Positions 34,442-42,088 of a DNA stretch of 45,275 nt are shown piece after piece; position 1 is the stretch's first letter; every line of letters starts with the position of its first letter. Position numbers and translations under genes: made by a program. The notes beneath the pieces were generated by a model. That model searched no databases, was not told the origin of the DNA, and saw only the letters and a list, made by a program, of their open reading frames with translations. This DNA is from Paracoccaceae bacterium (lineage in GTDB: Bacteria > Pseudomonadota > Alphaproteobacteria > Rhodobacterales > Rhodobacteraceae): the NCBI GenBank assembly GCA_020630695.1, contig JAHDIS010000031.1:1-45275 (forward strand), given 5' to 3'.

Positions 34442-36504
34442 AGCATCCGATCTTGATCGGCGGTTTCAGAACCCCGTGCCACAAGGCCTTGTTCTGCAAC
34501 CCCCCGTTCGATCAGCGCGGCGCGCAGGGCCTCGGCCCGCCGGCGCGACAACTGACGATTCAACACATCGAATTCTGCACTGGCAGCTTCGGCCGTAATG
34601 GTTAGCGTCAGGCCCCCAACGTTCACGCAACTGCGCGCGACCGCCGCCAGCCGGGCAATCGGCCTTGCACTTCCGAGCATGAACGTCGTCCGGCCGGGTT
34701 CAAATGGTACAGTGGGCACGCCTTGCAGCGCATCCAGACAGACCGCCCGCTCGGGCTGAATGCCCAGCGATGGAAGCCAATACCCGTCAGTCGCCACCTG
34801 CGGCAGATCGAGCACAACGTGATTTCGGATCGTGCCAGACGTCGGTGGTGGCGATTGCAAAACCTCTAGCGTGACCCGCGCTCCATGCCGCCCAATGGAC
34901 GTTCGCAACTGTTCGGGGTTGCTGCCCGGTGTTGCCAAGATCTGCGCCTGAACCGAACCCTGATCGAAGGTCAGCAAAAAGGCATCGACTTCTGCCAACC
35001 AAGGCTGAAGCGCCTTGAGCAAGCTGATCACCTTTGATCCATTGCCGTCCGGTGCAATACTGGTCTTGCCGCGCAACGCTTGCAGGCCGATGGCCTCGCT
35101 GATGGCTTGGCGGCTCAAATCCGCGGGAAGTTTTCCATCAAGAACAGCGCCGGTTGCAGCGTCGTATTCAAGTGAAAAGACTGCCGGCGAACCATCGTCT
35201 TTCAAGTCCAGTTGGCCCAACTCAACACCTTGCGCCATCTGCCTTACCAATCGGCGGGCCTGTGGGTCTGCGGCAATGCCAGTCAGCTTTTTAGCCTCGC
35301 CTTCAGCCTCATAACTGCCTTGCTGCAAAAGAACCAAAGCACGCAGTCCCGGCCCGTGACTATCGGACCAGCCATCGAGGTCTGGATATGGGCTGCGTTC
35401 GATCAGCGCGCTGGCCAGTGTGACGTTCAGGTCTTGGGCCAAGGCGATTTCGTCAAAATCAGAAGGCACCCGGCCGGTCAGAACAAGCGTTTCGCCGCTC
35501 CATTCGGCGCGCAATGCCAAGGGATCACCGCTGTCTTCGGGCACCAGCGCAAGCTGCATCGTCCAGCCCGGCGGCAGATCCGCACGCAGCGCTTCAATAC
35601 TTTGCGCAATTTGCTCCGGGACCGGGCCACTTTGGACACTTAACACGCGCGGGCCCACAATGACCGTTCCCTGCGGCAGGTCCTTCATGATCCCGATAGC
35701 CAGTTCCGCGACCAGCCCAAACTCGGGCTGGTTCAGCGGCAACGGCGCGAGCGCAATCGTCTGATCCTGCGGAACACCAATCGCATCGAGCAAAGACACA
35801 TCAAAGCTGGGCGGCAATTTAGCCGACACCCGCAACCCCATATACGGATCACGATTCATGAAGAGCGAATAGGGCAATCCGTCATCCAGCACATCGATGC
35901 TGAGGCTGACGCTGTAGTCGTCAGGCAGGTCCGCCAAGATGGTCTCAACCTGTTCCAGATGCGGGGGCAAATGTGCCGTACCGGTCAGCTGAAACACCCT
36001 GTCTTCGAGCCGCATTTCACCCTTCAACAGCAGACCCAGCGCCTCAGCGCCGCGCTCGGCCACTGGAACCCAAGCCAGATCAGGCGCACCCGTCGCGGTC
36101 GGCAAATCCACTTCGGTCTCAAGATGTTTGGACAACGTCGCGTTCAAGGCCTGCACAGGCACATGCCCATTTAGGGAAATATCGTCGCTGTCCTTATCGA
36201 TCTTCAGCAAAAAGGGCGCGACACGCGGCAAAACATCCAGCTTGCTCACAACCGCATCAACACCTTCCAGACTGCCCAATTTGGCCACTACGGCCCGAGC
36301 CTCGTCATCGCTTTCGACGCGTCCGGTTGCCGTAATGACCCTGCCCTCAACCTCGACCGAAATCGGGTGCCGCTGCTGGTACAGCGCAGCTTCGGCTTCC
36401 GCCCTGATCCCCGCTGAAACCAAGGCATTCTTGTCGGGCACCTGAAAGACACCCAGCGTAATAACTGCGAACAGGATGGCTACAATGGCGAAGAAGTCGC
36501 GCAT
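34426..36504 (-). CDS. Membrane-anchored BON-repeat / OmpA-like protein
   Basis: A 692-residue envelope protein. One N-terminal span (about 4-21, no signal cleavage site) anchors it, with the rest probably periplasmic. From about residue 45 it has BON-like units, e.g. VEVEGRVITATGRVESDDEARAVVAKLGSL (given by ends near 48-80) and later LRAEWSGETLVLTGRVPSDFDE. The last 110 residues resemble an OmpA peptidoglycan-binding domain: NRQLSRRRAEALRAALIERGV is intact, but the usual GHTD segment reads TAEAAS. So peptidoglycan binding may be lost or changed. It starts nine bases after the D-amino acid transaminase gene, on the same strand. I do not know a characterised homologue. Confidence 0.82.
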   Translation of the reverse strand: MRDFFAIVAILFAVITLGVFQVPDKNALVSAGIRAEAEAALYQQRHPISVEVEGRVITATGRVESDDEARAVVAKLGSLEGVDAVVSKLDVLPRVAPFLLKIDKDSDDISLNGHVPVQALNATLSKHLETEVDLPTATGAPDLAWVPVAERGAEALGLLLKGEMRLEDRVFQLTGTAHLPPHLEQVETILADLPDDYSVSLSIDVLDDGLPYSLFMNRDPYMGLRVSAKLPPSFDVSLLDAIGVPQDQTIALAPLPLNQPEFGLVAELAIGIMKDLPQGTVIVGPRVLSVQSGPVPEQIAQSIEALRADLPPGWTMQLALVPEDSGDPLALRAEWSGETLVLTGRVPSDFDEIALAQDLNVTLASALIERSPYPDLDGWSDSHGPGLRALVLLQQGSYEAEGEAKKLTGIAADPQARRLVRQMAQGVELGQLDLKDDGSPAVFSLEYDAATGAVLDGKLPADLSRQAISEAIGLQALRGKTSIAPDGNGSKVISLLKALQPWLAEVDAFLLTFDQGSVQAQILATPGSNPEQLRTSIGRHGARVTLEVLQSPPPTSGTIRNHVVLDLPQVATDGYWLPSLGIQPERAVCLDALQGVPTVPFEPGRTTFMLGSARPIARLAAVARSCVNVGGLTLTITAEAASAEFDVLNRQLSRRRAEALRAALIERGVAEQGLVARGSETADQDRMLYAWQ

Positions 36505-36513
36505 CGGCGCGCC

Positions 36514-37377
36514 TTACACGGCTGCTTTGCGGCTTTCTTCCAGATAGATCTCTCTGAGCCGCAGCGCGCGATCGCCCGGCTTGCCTGTCCCGATTGCCGT
36601 GCCGTCGATGTCAACCACGGGCATCACGAACGTACTGGCCGACGTGATGAAGGCTTCGTCCGCCTGTTTGGCCTCTTCGATGGTGAAGTTCCGCTCTTCC
36701 ACCTGCATCTGCGCTTCGGCCGCAAAACGCAAAACTGCCGCCCGGGTGATCCCATGCAGAATATCGTTGCTGAGCGCACGGGTCACGATGGTGTTGCCCT
36801 TGATGAAATAGGCGTTGTTGCTTGTGCCTTCGGTGACGAATCCGTCCTGAACCATCCAGGCATCATCGGCACCAGCCTTCTTGGCCATCATCTTGCCCAT
36901 CGACGGATACAAGAGCTGAACAGTCTTGATATCGCGACGCCCCCAGCGTGCATCTTCGATCGAGATGACCTTGATGCCTTTCTGAGCCGTTGGGTTATTT
37001 GCAAGCCCGGGCTTGTTCTGGGTGAACAGGACCAGCGTGGCTGGTGTCGTTTCCGGATCAGGGAACACGAAGTCACGATCATCCGGAGCGCCACGGGTGA
37101 TCTGCAGATAGATCATGCCCTCTTCGATGTCGTTGATGCGCACCAATTCGCGGTGGATTTCCAGCAGATCGTCAAAGGCTTCGGGCTTTGGCATATCCAG
37201 TTCACGCAAACTGCGTTCGAGCCGGACACGGTGGCCTTCAAAATCGATCAGCTTGCCATCCAGAACAGAGGTCACTTCGTAGACACCGTCTGCCATCAGA
37301 AAGGCCCGATCGAAGATGCTGATCTTGGCTTCGTTTTCAGGCAGGTATTCTCCGTTGACGTAAACGGTGCGGGTCAT
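36514..37377 (-). CDS. dat: D-amino-acid transaminase (fold-type IV, PLP)
   Basis: A 287-residue class IV PLP aminotransferase. The catalytic lysine is Lys151 in RRDIKTVQLL, and the cofactor-binding DGFVTEGTSNNAYFIKG and ALSNDILHGITRAAVL follow. The pattern VTEGTSNN with the short N-terminus favours D-amino-acid transaminase over branched-chain or ADC lyase; position Gln154 replaces the asparagine common in the bacillary enzyme. The enzyme moves amino groups from D-alanine or D-aspartate to 2-oxoglutarate, giving D-glutamate, which suits the adjacent dgcA/dgcN. The ATG has a GAGAGG site; the 13-codon extension to 37416 does not look coding. Exact substrate range is inferred. Confidence 0.88.
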   Translation of the reverse strand: MTRTVYVNGEYLPENEAKISIFDRAFLMADGVYEVTSVLDGKLIDFEGHRVRLERSLRELDMPKPEAFDDLLEIHRELVRINDIEEGMIYLQITRGAPDDRDFVFPDPETTPATLVLFTQNKPGLANNPTAQKGIKVISIEDARWGRRDIKTVQLLYPSMGKMMAKKAGADDAWMVQDGFVTEGTSNNAYFIKGNTIVTRALSNDILHGITRAAVLRFAAEAQMQVEERNFTIEEAKQADEAFITSASTFVMPVVDIDGTAIGTGKPGDRALRLREIYLEESRKAAV

Positions 37378-37444
37378 GGCGCGGTCCTCTCTTGGTGCTG
37401 TGGTTCTGTCGTACACAGGCTGCCGGGCAGGTCAATAGGACGGA

Positions 37445-38410
37445 TCAGCCCCAGAGCGATGCTTGGGGCGGATGAACGCCGGCATCATCATAGATCAGCG
37501 GGGTTCCGCGATCCTCTGCCAACAGCAGCGGACCGTCGAGATCGGTATAGTCGGCACCCTGTGCCAGCAGCACAGCCGGAGCCATGGCCAACGATGATCC
37601 GACCATGCAACCAACCATGACTTGATAGCTCTGCTGCAAGGCAGCCGCCTTGAGCGCGAGCGCCTCAGTCAAGCCACCGGTTTTGTCGAGCTTGATGTTC
37701 ACCATGTCATATTTGCCATTGAGCTCGGGCAAACTGTCCCGGTCATGACAGCTTTCATCCGCGCAGAGCGGGACCGGGCGATGAACACCCATCAGCGCGT
37801 CGTCTTCGCCCGCAGGAAGCGGTTGCTCGACCAAGGCGACGCCAAGACGCTGCAGGTGCGGGGCCAGATCGGCATAGATTTCAGCCGTCCACCCTTCGTT
37901 TGCATCAACAATGATTTGCGATTTGGGTGCGCCTTTCCGGACAGCCTCCAACCGCGGCATGTCATCCGGTGTGCCAAGCTTGATTTTCAGCAGAGGCCGT
38001 TCGGCATTGTCGCGGGCTTGCGCCAGCATTGCCTCGGGGGTGTCCAGCGACAGCGTATAAGCGGTCACTTCGGGGCGCGGCTTGGGCAGTCCGGCCAATT
38101 CCCACACCCTGCGTCCCGAAAGCTTTGCCTCGATGTCCCACAATGCGCAGTCAACGGCGTTGCGCGCCGCACCCGACGGAAGCGCCGATTGCAGGTCCTG
38201 CCGGGAAATGCCGCAGGGCAAACTCAGGATCTGGGCTTCGACGCTTTCAACGGTTTCACCGTAACGGGCATAGGGAACGCATTCTCCGCAACCGATCACA
38301 TCATCCCGCATGATCCGGACAGTCAGAACATGGGCCTCGGTCCGGGAGCCGCGCGAAATCGTAAAGGTCTTGGCCAGGCGAAATACGTCGCGGTCCACAG
38401 CAATGGTCAT
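37445..38410 (-). CDS. dgcA: N-acetyl-D-glutamate racemase DgcA (enolase superfamily)
   Basis: A 321-residue enolase-superfamily enzyme of the muconate-lactonizing/dipeptide-epimerase group. Catalytic residues are visible: KIK motif Lys142/Lys144 (LLKIKLG), metal ligands Asp169 (IIVDANEGW), Glu195 (LVEQPLP) and Asp218 (CADESCHD), and the opposite-face base Lys240 (NIKLDKTGG). By sequence alone it could be annotated L-Ala-D/L-Glu epimerase. Adjacent dgcN, also on the minus strand, makes the recently described role more likely: DgcA racemises N-acetyl-D-glutamate made by DgcN, in marine proteobacteria. It lies 67 bases before dat. Confidence 0.87.
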   Translation of the reverse strand: MTIAVDRDVFRLAKTFTISRGSRTEAHVLTVRIMRDDVIGCGECVPYARYGETVESVEAQILSLPCGISRQDLQSALPSGAARNAVDCALWDIEAKLSGRRVWELAGLPKPRPEVTAYTLSLDTPEAMLAQARDNAERPLLKIKLGTPDDMPRLEAVRKGAPKSQIIVDANEGWTAEIYADLAPHLQRLGVALVEQPLPAGEDDALMGVHRPVPLCADESCHDRDSLPELNGKYDMVNIKLDKTGGLTEALALKAAALQQSYQVMVGCMVGSSLAMAPAVLLAQGADYTDLDGPLLLAEDRGTPLIYDDAGVHPPQASLWG

Positions 38411-38514
38411 GAATGCCTCACTCTAATCGTTCCCTTTGCGACAGGCCTAAGCGACGCTGGCCTGCCACACAACATTGATCAGCCGCACGCATCGCGGGAC
38501 GGCGGGCGGGGCGA

Positions 38515-38529
38515 CGGCGCAACGCGCCG
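38515..38529 (-). promoter_or_regulatory. Very G/C-rich structured spacer between dgcN and dgcA
   Basis: CGGCGC-AAC-GCGCCG forms a tight hairpin, flanked by further GACGGC/GCCGTC pairing within about 38490-38545, unlike the rest of the 135-base dgcN-dgcA gap. On the minus strand this follows 16 bases after the dgcN stop. It could slow or partly stop transcription, or shield the dgcN mRNA end. No U-run is present. Confidence 0.3.
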
Positions 38530-38545
38530 AGCGGCGGCCGTCGTT

Positions 38546-39547
38546 CTAGACTTCCGCCAAAGCCTGCGCCAGTCGCGCGGCACCATGCCGGAACGGATCA
38601 ACCGTCGGCAGGCCAAGCCGGGCTTCGACGTCCTGACAATAGGATGCCGCCTCTGCCTCGCCCATGTGCTGCGTGTTGATGGATACACCAACAACCTTGC
38701 ATGCAGGGTTTGCGACCTGAGACAGACGCAATGCAAGGTCGCGCACATCCTCGATACTGGGCAATCCATATCCCGGCAGCCCGCGCATATGTGTGCGCGT
38801 CGGTTCATGACACAGGATCAGTGCATCCGGTTGTCCGCCATGTATCAAGGCCATTGTGACGCCCGAGAACGACACGTGGAACAGACTGCCCTGTCCTTCG
38901 ATGATATCCCAGTGATCATCGTCGTTGTCCGGCGTCAGCCATTCGACGGCACCGGCCATGAAATCCGCAACCACAGCATCCAGCGGGACACCATCACTGG
39001 TAATCAGAATGCCGGTCTGGCCGGTCGCGCGGAATGTGCTCTTCATACCCGCGTCCCGCATGGCGGAATCGAGTGCAAGGGCGGTGTACATTTTGCCTAC
39101 CGAGCAATCAGTTCCGACAGCCAGAACGCGTTTGCCCTTGCGCGGAACACCATTGGCAATGGGATAATCGACCTCCGGAACGCGTACATCATGCAGCGAT
39201 TGTCCTGTTGCAGCCGCCACAGCCGCCAGATCGGGCTCGTCCCGAAGAAGGTTGTGCAATCCGGACGCCAGATCAAAGCCTTCCTCAAGGGCCTGCACCA
39301 GCACCTTTTTCCAGCTCTGCGAAATAACGCCACCACGATTGGCGACCCCGATCACCAAGGTCTTAGCCCCGGCTTCGCGGGCCTGTTCCAAAGTCATGTC
39401 GGTCAGGCCGAGATCGGCGTTGCAGCCCTCCATGCGGTACTGGCCCACACAGTTATCGGGACGCCAGTCCTTGATGCCTTGGGCAACTTTGGCGCTCAGG
39501 GCATCCGGGGCATCCCCAAGGAACAACAGATATGGTGTTTGAATCAT
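38546..39547 (-). CDS. dgcN: D-glutamate N-acetyltransferase DgcN (DUF1611)
   Basis: A 333-residue DUF1611-family protein. Members with this neighbour (DgcN) are reported to acetylate D-glutamate with acetyl-CoA as the first step of D-Glu catabolism. Features are an N-terminal Rossmann-like domain and a P-loop-like motif GTDCSVGKM at 145-153, where the usual Thr/Ser after Lys is Met, then ATGQTGILITSDGVPLDAVVADF. The ATG has GGAG nine bases upstream. First gene of the dgcN-dgcA-dat strand run and divergent from mcl1. Function assigned from the family and the dgcA neighbour. Confidence 0.86.
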   Translation of the reverse strand: MIQTPYLLFLGDAPDALSAKVAQGIKDWRPDNCVGQYRMEGCNADLGLTDMTLEQAREAGAKTLVIGVANRGGVISQSWKKVLVQALEEGFDLASGLHNLLRDEPDLAAVAAATGQSLHDVRVPEVDYPIANGVPRKGKRVLAVGTDCSVGKMYTALALDSAMRDAGMKSTFRATGQTGILITSDGVPLDAVVADFMAGAVEWLTPDNDDDHWDIIEGQGSLFHVSFSGVTMALIHGGQPDALILCHEPTRTHMRGLPGYGLPSIEDVRDLALRLSQVANPACKVVGVSINTQHMGEAEAASYCQDVEARLGLPTVDPFRHGAARLAQALAEV

Positions 39548-39739
39548 GGCAGGCTCCAGGTCTCTTTGGCGCCAAGAATGCTGCTGACATCACGCAATAT
39601 GCTCTTAAAATGACGCAGGCGTGACGTATTCTTCGAAGATTCTTTCGTATATCAGATTTTTTCAGGATTTATTCCCACGCGCATCGCCGAAACCCAGACA
39701 ATCTTCAATTCCTGAGTTTCTGCATCGCAGCGGTTTTCG

Positions 39740-39779
39740 CTTGCGCAGCATTGCGCAGTTTAATAACTCTGCGAGCAAG
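39740..39779. promoter_or_regulatory. Repeats in the dgcN / mcl1 divergent promoter region
   Basis: The 268-base divergent gap (39548-39815) is A/T-richer than the genes. It holds two direct TTGCGCA repeats ten bases apart (39741-39747, 39751-39757), and an imperfect inverted pair, CTTGCGCAG at 39740 and CTGCGAGCAAG at 39769. This looks like a binding site for a dimeric regulator about 40-75 bases before the mcl1 start. I found no convincing -35/-10 pair for either gene. Confidence 0.35.
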
Positions 39780-39815
39780 TCAAACGAAATATCCTTTCAA
39801 CGAGGTCTGCGCCAA

Positions 39816-40775
39816 ATGTCCTTTCGTCTTCAGCCGACGCCGCCATCCCGTCCGAACCGTTGCCAGCTCTTTGGTCCTGCCTCCAACACCAAACTGCCAC
39901 CCAAGATGGCCGCTTCAGCCGCGGATGTGATCAACATCGACCTTGAGGACTCTGTCGCCCCCAGCGACAAGGATAGCGCTCGCAAGCTGGCCATAGAGGC
40001 GATCGGTGACATCGACTGGGGCAACAAGACCCTTTCCGTACGGATCAACGGACTGGATACACCCTATTGGTACCGCGATGTGGTGGACCTGCTCGAACAA
40101 GCCTCGGACCGGCTGGACCAGATCATGATTCCCAAGGTCGGCTGCGCCGAAGATTTGTATGCCGTAGACGCGCTGGTCACGGCAATTGAGGCCGCAAAGG
40201 GCCGCTCCAAGCGGATCGCCTTTGAAGTCATCATCGAAAGCGCGGCCGGCATCGCCCATGTTGAACAAATCGCCGCCGCCACACCCCGCCTCGCAGCCAT
40301 GAGCCTGGGCGCCGCGGATTTCGCCGCCTCGATGGGCATGCAGACCACGGGCATCGGCGGCACGCAGGAAAACTACTACATGCTTCAGGACGGTCAGAAA
40401 CACTGGTCTGACCCCTGGCACTGGGCACAAACAGCGATTGTCGCCGCATGCCGGACCCATGGCGTGCTGCCGGTCGATGGGCCGTTCGGTGACTTTTCCG
40501 ACGACGAAGGATTCCGCGCTCAGGCCCGCCGGTCGGCGACGCTCGGCATGGTAGGCAAATGGGCAATTCACCCCAAGCAGATTGCGCTTTCAAACGAAGT
40601 GTTCACGCCATCCGAGGACGCTGTGCGCGAAGCGCGTGAAATTCTGGCCGCGATGGAACAGGCCAAGGCCAATGGCGAAGGCGCGACAGTCTACAAGGGG
40701 CGTCTGGTGGACATTGCCAGCATCAAGCAAGCCGAAGTGATCGTTCGCCAGTCCGAGATGATCGCAGACCGCTGA
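39816..40775 (+). CDS. mcl1: L-malyl-CoA/beta-methylmalyl-CoA lyase Mcl1
   Basis: A 319-residue CitE-like lyase. It cleaves beta-methylmalyl-CoA into glyoxylate and propionyl-CoA and malyl-CoA into glyoxylate and acetyl-CoA, in the ethylmalonyl-CoA pathway for acetate assimilation of Rhodobacter. Catalytic residues match the known enzyme: Arg76 (SVRINGLD), Glu141 (VIIESAAG) and Asp168 (LGAADFAASMG). The sequence is very close to Rhodobacter Mcl1 as I remember it. The ATG giving MSFRLQPTPP is chosen; a GTG at 39621 would add 65 residues of A/T-rich promoter DNA. It is followed by a clear terminator. Confidence 0.95.
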   Translation: MSFRLQPTPPSRPNRCQLFGPASNTKLPPKMAASAADVINIDLEDSVAPSDKDSARKLAIEAIGDIDWGNKTLSVRINGLDTPYWYRDVVDLLEQASDRLDQIMIPKVGCAEDLYAVDALVTAIEAAKGRSKRIAFEVIIESAAGIAHVEQIAAATPRLAAMSLGAADFAASMGMQTTGIGGTQENYYMLQDGQKHWSDPWHWAQTAIVAACRTHGVLPVDGPFGDFSDDEGFRAQARRSATLGMVGKWAIHPKQIALSNEVFTPSEDAVREAREILAAMEQAKANGEGATVYKGRLVDIASIKQAEVIVRQSEMIADR

Positions 40776-40800
40776 ACCGCACTGTACAGACAAGACCAGA

Positions 40801-40830
40801 ACGCAGGCCATCCGGCCTGCGTCTTTCGTT
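40801..40830 (+). terminator. Rho-independent terminator of mcl1
   Basis: ACGCAGGCC, loop ATCC, GGCCTGCGT, then CTTTCGTT: a perfect 9-bp G/C-rich stem with a T-rich tail, 25 bases after the mcl1 stop. Confidence 0.8.
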
Positions 40831-40867
40831 GCCACCCAAGAACGCCCTGTATCGGCCAAGGGCTCAC

Positions 40868-40903
40868 AGCCCAAAGGCTCTAGCCCCTTTCGTCCTTTGG
40901 GCT
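40868..40903 (-). terminator. Hairpin at the lrp-type gene end
   Basis: AGCCCAAAGG and CCTTTGGGCT form a perfect 10-bp stem with a 16-base loop. The stem and loop include the regulator's last codons and stop. No U-run follows on the minus strand. It is probably a terminator or RNA-protecting end for the regulator, back to back with the mcl1 terminator. Confidence 0.4.
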
Positions 40904-41341
40904 ACCCATAACCACATAACTTGTGATCGTGTTGACCTGTGGCAAAGCACCCAGAACCTCTGTGTGAAAATGCTTGTAGGCGCTCAGATCCGACGCCTCG
41001 ACCCGCAAAAGATACTCCACGGCTCCGGTTATGTTGTGGCATTCACGCACTTCAGGGGCCTGCGCCATCGCGCGTTCAAATGCCTCCTGCGCAATCTTGG
41101 TGTGCTGGTTCAATCCAACAGTCACATAAGCCACAAAACCGACCCCGGTTTTTTCCGGATTGAGAACTGCGCGGTACCCGTTGATGGCCCCTGACTTTTC
41201 CAAGGCAGCCGTGCGCCGAAGGCAGGCTGATGGCGACATTCCCACCCGTTCGGCAAGCGCCAGATTGCTGATCCTGCCATCGCGAGAAAGCTCTCGCAAT
41301 ATCTTGCGATCTATGGCGTCAATTTCAGTCATATTCGCCAT
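40880..41341 (-). CDS. Lrp/AsnC-family transcriptional regulator
   Basis: A 153-residue feast/famine regulator. The helix-turn-helix covers about residues 6-52 (IDRKILRELSRDGRISNLALAERVG and SPSACLRRTAALEKSGAI, given by its halves). The RAM ligand-binding domain is near 66-145 (GFVAYVTVGLNQHT, HNITGAVEYLLRVEASDLSAYKHF). An alternative start is Met4. It is divergent from a LysE-type exporter, the common arrangement in which the regulator senses the exported amino acid. Two nested palindromes lie between the two genes. Confidence 0.93.
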   Translation of the reverse strand: MANMTEIDAIDRKILRELSRDGRISNLALAERVGMSPSACLRRTAALEKSGAINGYRAVLNPEKTGVGFVAYVTVGLNQHTKIAQEAFERAMAQAPEVRECHNITGAVEYLLRVEASDLSAYKHFHTEVLGALPQVNTITSYVVMGSPKDERG

Positions 41342-41346
41342 TATTT

Positions 41347-41387
41347 CAGATATTTTGGCATAAATTGCAATATCTGGTCATCCAGAT
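41347..41387. promoter_or_regulatory. Nested palindromes between lrp-type and lysE-type genes
   Basis: CAGATATT (41347-41354) and AATATCTG (41369-41376) are a perfect 8-bp pair with a 14-base A/T-rich centre. A second perfect pair, ATCTGG-TCAT-CCAGAT (41372-41387), overlaps its right arm. Both fit Lrp-type sites within the 63-base divergent promoter. Confidence 0.6.
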
Positions 41388-41404
41388 CGTGAAAATGTGC
41401 GCAA

Positions 41405-41998
41405 ATGACACTCGAAATCTTTCTTGCCCTTGCCCTGTTTGCGGCGTCGACCCTGTTCACGCCCGGACCCAACAATCTGATGCTGATGGCATCGGGTGCA
41501 AACTTTGGCATCCGGCGATCTGTTCCCCATCTTTTGGGTGTGGCCTTTGGCTTTCCAATCATGATCATTCCCGTCGGTCTCGGGATCATGCAATTGTTTG
41601 ACCTTTGGCCGCCAAGCTACACGATCCTCAAAGTGCTCTCGGTCGCCTATATTCTTTGGCTGGCGTGGAAGATCGCTAACGCCTCCGCGCCGAAAGAAGC
41701 AAAAGTTGACGCAAAACCACTGACCTTTCTGCAGGCCTCCGCCTTTCAATGGGTCAACCCAAAAGCATGGTCGATGGCACTGGGCGCAATCACGCTTTAT
41801 GCGGCCAGCCGTGATTTACCAGCCGTTTTGATTGTCTCAGGAACCTTTGCCGCAATCGGGCTGGTCTCTGCCTTTTCATGGACGTCACTCGGCACGGCGG
41901 TACGCCGACTGCTGGCCAATCCCAAACGATTGCAGGCTTTCAACTGGACAATGGCAATCCTGCTGATCGCATCGATGCTGCCCGTTTTGTTCGGATAA
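41405..41998 (+). CDS. LysE/RhtB-family amino-acid exporter
   Basis: An inner-membrane exporter of 197 residues with about six spans. The family N-terminus LFTPGPNNLMLMASGANFGIR is clear, then LPHLLGVAFGFP-like text (VPHLLGVAFGFPIM) and WVNPKAWSMALGAI near residue 118. Members export basic amino acids, homoserine/threonine or others; the substrate is not readable here. No ribosome site stands before the ATG, so the mRNA may be leaderless. The divergent Lrp-type gene probably regulates it. Confidence 0.92.
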   Translation: MTLEIFLALALFAASTLFTPGPNNLMLMASGANFGIRRSVPHLLGVAFGFPIMIIPVGLGIMQLFDLWPPSYTILKVLSVAYILWLAWKIANASAPKEAKVDAKPLTFLQASAFQWVNPKAWSMALGAITLYAASRDLPAVLIVSGTFAAIGLVSAFSWTSLGTAVRRLLANPKRLQAFNWTMAILLIASMLPVLFG

Positions 41999-42088
41999 GC
42001 GCGCCACAATTGCCCCCAAGGCACCTTGCTTTGTTGCATCCGTGCGAATGGCACGCCATATAGCGCTAGACCATCTGCGGAGAGTCCG

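Noticed and set aside
37622-39613. A 663-codon plus-strand open frame
   Set aside because: It spans antisense to both dgcA and dgcN, including their spacer, and has no recognisable domain. The minus-strand genes have catalytic residues in place.
39621-39815. A 65-codon N-terminal extension of mcl1 from a GTG
   Set aside because: The A/T-rich sequence is not like any Mcl1 N-terminus, and MSFRLQP is the known start of the family. The region is promoter DNA.
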